Source: Gammaproteobacteria bacterium (GTDB taxonomy: Bacteria > Pseudomonadota > Gammaproteobacteria > Xanthomonadales > SZUA-36). From it: a DNA stretch of 64,000 nt. The stretch spans positions 26,154-90,153 of the forward strand of contig JAJRRA010000077.1 in NCBI GenBank assembly GCA_024279945.1, written 5' to 3'. Shown piece by piece: positions 61,046 through 64,000 of this stretch (the stretch's first letter is position 1; every line of letters starts with the position of its first letter). The notes under the pieces are model-generated. The model saw nothing but the letters and a program-made list of their open reading frames with translations. It did no database searches and was not told the origin of the DNA. Made by a program: the position numbers and the translations under genes.

Positions 61046-61756
61046 CAATTTCAACCTTCACTCGAGCCGGAGTTCTGCTGGCCCGGGAAGCGGCGTGGTA
61101 ACTTGATTCCAAGCGGCTTCCGTAAGGATCAGTCGGTTTTTTTCGTTTTCATTACTGCTGACTAAAACAAGCGGTAATGAAAACTAAAATACAAATAATT
61201 CAGAAGATTACCGACACTTCTTCTGTTGACTGTAGTTTCATGCAGAGGGCTCGTAAATGTCAACAACTAATGCATTCCTACATGACCGTTCAAACGGCCA
61301 AAATAGCCGTTCGTCAGGCAGATGTGCAAAATTATGCCTTTCCTACGGAAATCGTCTATAGTATTCAGGCAAGGGGTTAGACTCCATTGTTGATGTCCTG
61401 GTCCGGTTAAGAATCGATCAGACGGGATGAGACGTAAGGGATTACAAGGATTTACAGGACATGCACGTTACTCCGTACGGGAGTTCGTTACTTGTTCTCT
61501 TTAGTAATGCGCAACGATAAATTGATATTTGGGAGACAAAGCAGAAGCACAGCAATTAGCCAATCAAAAAGTTATTGGCAGCACTGATCTTTTTATCCGG
61601 AGGTTCCGGAGTAATTTAGAAAGTTCAGGGCTGCACGAAGGATTTCTCAGGCAAGGACGTGTTTATTGGAGAAACGGTCTTTGCTTTTTTTTGTTTTGAG
61701 AAATTACAAACCCGCGTAATTCGCAATACCAGTCGGGTAATAACAGGAGAGCGCTA
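61046..61756. other. 711-base non-coding region before the repeat protein
   Basis: No convincing gene. A 67-codon frame at 61177-61380 has no good ribosome site and no recognisable content. Hairpins are seen: ACTCC/GGAGT at 61470-61484, TCCGGA/TCCGGA at 61596-61610, and the attenuator at 61651-61692. This looks like divergent promoters plus a long, structured leader of the gene at 61757. Confidence 0.5.
61651..61692 (+). terminator. Possible transcription attenuator in the leader of the repeat protein
   Basis: GCAAGGAC at 61651-61658 can pair with GTCTTTGC at 61677-61684 (one G-U), followed by eight T: an intrinsic terminator 64 bases before the ATG. TTTCTC at 61643-61648 can instead pair with GAGAAA at 61669-61674, which would enclose the first arm and compete with the terminator. 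CGAAGG and CTCAGGCAAGGAC nearby recall glycine-riboswitch blocks, but the rest of that fold is not evident. Confidence 0.4.
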
Positions 61757-64000
61757 ATGCGTGATGTGGACCAGAAAAACCTTCTCAACAGAAAGCTTGC
61801 AACCGGATTGAAATCAGGACTACTGGCGTTGGGGCTGGGTGTACTGATACCCGCCCAGGCAGCCCCGATTGAGGTCTGCAATCACGTTCTCGAAGCTGTA
61901 TCCGCTACCGGCAACAACGGTTCGCCCTTCTTCCCTGGAGATGAAATCACCCTGCAAGTGAGGGTCGGTGGCTCAACCATTGTTGATAATGATGTTGCGA
62001 TTCCATACCTGGATATTACCGGCCTGGGTTATGCGTTGGATTGCCAGAATGCACCATTTAACACACTCGGGGAGTGTGTCAGCAAGGGCAATAAAGTGGA
62101 GCTTCTGGGGGGTGTAGCCACAACCTGTACCACTGAGGTCGGTGGCGCCGGCGCCCCGGTTCAATTTCCGTTGCCCCAGGCCAATATTGTTGGGATCAAA
62201 GTTCTCAATGGTCAGATTCGAAACGCTGCGGGGGAAAGCTGCACCGTAGACCTCAAATACAAAGTCGTCAGCATGGTCCCCGGCGATAACAAGCTGCGGC
62301 AGGCTATTGGCTGGCCTTTTGATGGCTTGAGCGCCCAGTGCAGTAATGCCATTCCAAATACGGCTCTGACGACAGCATCGGTCCGGGTTCATAGTTGCGA
62401 TATCGCTGTTGAGAAACAGGTCAGTATCGACGGCGGAACGACCTGGTTTAATGCGGATTCAGCTTTGGCTGCACCCAGTCAATTACTCGGAGGAGATGCA
62501 GAATACAAACTGGTTTTGACCAATACAGGCACGGCGGCATACGCTAAAAAGGTCCTGATCACTGATCCTACGCTTGGTCTGAGTTTTGCGGTTGATGGTC
62601 CGGCCCCGGGTTCATCGATTGATATTACCCAGGCCACGCCGCTAGCCGGTTCATTGAGTCAGCCGGGAATTTGCGCCACGCAGCAAACGATCAGCAACCA
62701 GGCATCTGTCACGGCTTCCTGTCGGGCGGATGATTCGATAACGGCATCTTCCAGCAACATGGCCTATCTCAATTGTTCGGGTGGTCCTGAAATTGCGATT
62801 CAAAAGGGTACCAGTGTCGATGGCGGCTCTACTTATGTAGATGCTGATACAGGAACTGGACCAATGGCTTTGGTTGGCGATACCGTGTATTGGCAATATG
62901 TGGTCACCAATAGCGGCACTATCGCGCTTGGAAATGTGGGAGTGACCGATGACCAGAGCGTAGTGGTTTCCTGCCCAAAAACAAACCTTGCGGTGGGTGA
63001 ATCCATGACCTGTACCGCATCGGGTATTGCAACGGCCGGCCAGTATGCAAACACCGGAACAGCGCAAGGCACTCCAAGCGGTGGCACGGCGGTCAATGCC
63101 TCGGATATGAGCCATTATTTTGGCGCCAATCCTTCCATCGGTATTGTCAAAACAGCAGCCCCAACCACTTACAGTACAGCGGGAGACACCATTGCTTACT
63201 CGTTCGTGGTGACCAACACCGGCAATGTCGCATTGACCTCGGTTGGCGTAACCGACACCAAGGCGGGTGCAGTCAGTTGCACCTGGCCCGGTTCACTGGG
63301 CTCTTCAACCTCGACCCTGCTGCCGACTGAAACGGTGGCCTGTACGGCCAACAGCCTGTACACGGTCTCGCAGGCGGAAGTCGATGCGGGCAAGATCGAT
63401 AACACGGCCACGGCCAAAGGCACCCCGCCACTGGGTGCTGATGTGACCAGTACCGATAGCAAAACCGTTACGTCCACCGCTAAGCCTGCCATCACGATCG
63501 AAAAGGGGACCAGCGTGGATGGTGGTACTACTTATGTAGATGCTGATACCTCACCTGGACCGATGGCTTTGGTTAACGATCCGGTATATTGGCAATATGT
63601 GGTTACCAATACCGGCAAGGTCGCTCTCCAGAGCGTAGGGGTGACGGATAGTCAGAGCGTCACGGTTTCCTGTCCGAAGGCCACTCTTGCGGTCAATGAA
63701 AGCATGACCTGTACGGCATCAGGTGTTGCCAGTGCCGACCAGTACCAAAATACCGGCACTGCGAAAGGTACAACGAGCGGTGGTGCAACCGTTCAAGCCT
63801 CGGATGTGAGTCATTATTTCGGCGCAAGGCCCTCAATTAATATCCTCAAGAAGGCCAACCCAACCACTTACAATGCGGCGGGCGACACGATTGCCTATTC
63901 GTTCGTGGTGAGCAACATTGGCAACGTGACCCTGACCTCGGTTGGCGTAACCGACACCAAGGCGGGTGCAGTCAGTTGCACCTGGCCCGGTTCACTGGGC
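61757..64000 (+). CDS. Large DUF11-type repeat surface protein (3' end outside window)
   Basis: The frame runs from ATG 61757 (AACAGGAGAG before it) to the last base, at least 748 residues. Residues 1-36 are a long leader (LKSGLLALGLGVLIPAQAAP). An N-terminal domain follows (EVCNHVLEAVSATGNNGSPF), then from about 345 alternating DUF11/conserved-repeat units: type A (KGTSVDGG, YWQYVVTN, VSCPK, MTCTASG, SHYFGA) and type B (AGDTIAYSFVV, SVGVTDTKAGAVSC). The A+B pair is 233 residues long. Such proteins are usually surface adhesins ending in a sorting tag; the end is not seen. Confidence 0.85.
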   Translation, partial: MRDVDQKNLLNRKLATGLKSGLLALGLGVLIPAQAAPIEVCNHVLEAVSATGNNGSPFFPGDEITLQVRVGGSTIVDNDVAIPYLDITGLGYALDCQNAPFNTLGECVSKGNKVELLGGVATTCTTEVGGAGAPVQFPLPQANIVGIKVLNGQIRNAAGESCTVDLKYKVVSMVPGDNKLRQAIGWPFDGLSAQCSNAIPNTALTTASVRVHSCDIAVEKQVSIDGGTTWFNADSALAAPSQLLGGDAEYKLVLTNTGTAAYAKKVLITDPTLGLSFAVDGPAPGSSIDITQATPLAGSLSQPGICATQQTISNQASVTASCRADDSITASSSNMAYLNCSGGPEIAIQKGTSVDGGSTYVDADTGTGPMALVGDTVYWQYVVTNSGTIALGNVGVTDDQSVVVSCPKTNLAVGESMTCTASGIATAGQYANTGTAQGTPSGGTAVNASDMSHYFGANPSIGIVKTAAPTTYSTAGDTIAYSFVVTNTGNVALTSVGVTDTKAGAVSCTWPGSLGSSTSTLLPTETVACTANSLYTVSQAEVDAGKIDNTATAKGTPPLGADVTSTDSKTVTSTAKPAITIEKGTSVDGGTTYVDADTSPGPMALVNDPVYWQYVVTNTGKVALQSVGVTDSQSVTVSCPKATLAVNESMTCTASGVASADQYQNTGTAKGTTSGGATVQASDVSHYFGARPSINILKKANPTTYNAAGDTIAYSFVVSNIGNVTLTSVGVTDTKAGAVSCTWPGSLG
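62790..64000 (+). repeat. Tandem 699-bp coding repeats
   Basis: Type A begins near 62790 and again near 63489; type B near 63127 and 63826. Corresponding points are exactly 699 bases apart, for example GTTGGCGTAACCGACACCAA at 63242 and at 63941. The last 60 or more bases of the window are identical to 63242-63301, showing recent duplication or gene conversion. The array continues beyond the window. Confidence 0.9.

Noticed and set aside
61177..61380. A 67-codon plus-strand frame in the gap before the repeat protein
   Set aside because: No ribosome site, no leader or domain, and it lies in a region full of hairpins; kept as non-coding.
61620..61680. Glycine riboswitch
   Set aside because: CGAAGG and CTCAGGCAAGGAC are present, but the 5' GGAGAG strand and the normal spacing are not, and the gene is not a glycine-related target. 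Kept only as an attenuator-like finding.
1..64000. CRISPR arrays, tRNA or rRNA genes, insertion sequences, integrases
   Set aside because: No direct-repeat/spacer pattern, no tRNA-like cloverleaf or rRNA stretch, and no transposase or integrase reading frame was seen. The metal island has no visible att sites or IS ends at its borders.

Overview
The window looks like a chromosomal segment of a gammaproteobacterium, probably a marine or sediment heterotroph. The evidence is indirect: a SoeABC-type sulfite dehydrogenase, two TonB-dependent receptors, TPR-sulfotransferases, an IPTL-CTERM surface protein, a CusCBA/CopA metal island, and moderately GC-rich DNA with densely packed, often overlapping genes. 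A relative of the Woeseiaceae would fit, but this is inference and no rRNA or tRNA gene is present to settle it.

Layout. 1-3.0 kb: the end of a sulfite-dehydrogenase operon (soeA partial, soeB, soeC), with four copies of a REP-like palindrome between soeA and soeB. 3.2-9.4 kb: a tight operon for two 2-oxoacid:ferredoxin oxidoreductases (iorA, an iorB-korD fusion, korA, korB, korC), followed by a REP pair and an AhpD-like gene. 9.5-12 kb: a secreted cyclophilin with an extra C-terminal domain and an aromatic amino-acid decarboxylase. 12-21.7 kb: a modification-type cluster (two tandem TPR-sulfotransferases, a methyltransferase, a DUF4826-like gene, a divergent sulfotransferase-like gene, a 2OG-Fe(II) oxygenase) facing a large TonB receptor. 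21.9-24.8 kb: FAD hydroxylase, DUF2783 protein and MeaB-like GTPase. 25-29.6 kb: PhoU-like protein, Pit phosphate transporter and a second TonB receptor. 29.6-30.9 kb: murA.

31.1-54.4 kb is a copper/silver-type metal island. It holds cusC-cusB-cusA (CusB carries a metal-binding domain and two CusF domains), Rieske protein, PII-like protein, a hidden 48-residue DUF2933-like gene, and a flavoprotein with a Cys/His tail. Next come two FtsX/MacB-type permeases, an ABC ATPase ending in a YHS metal domain, a LolA-like protein, an outer-membrane barrel gene broken by a nonsense codon in its signal peptide, and an alpha/beta hydrolase. DUF411, YHS and CopA genes follow, then a periplasmic repeat protein, a porin and a diheme cytochrome c. 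Three small secreted Cys-rich proteins punctuate the island; two share a near-identical proline-rich C-terminus. The YHS-tagged exporter with LolA-like protein, barrel and flavoprotein is the best candidate for an undescribed system.

54.5-64 kb carries surface and secreted proteins: a protein sharing a recurring WFTYD domain, a polytopic membrane protein, an IPTL-CTERM protein behind a structured leader, a Lys-C-like protease with four PKD domains, and the start of a long DUF11-type repeat protein that runs off the right edge behind a possible transcription attenuator.
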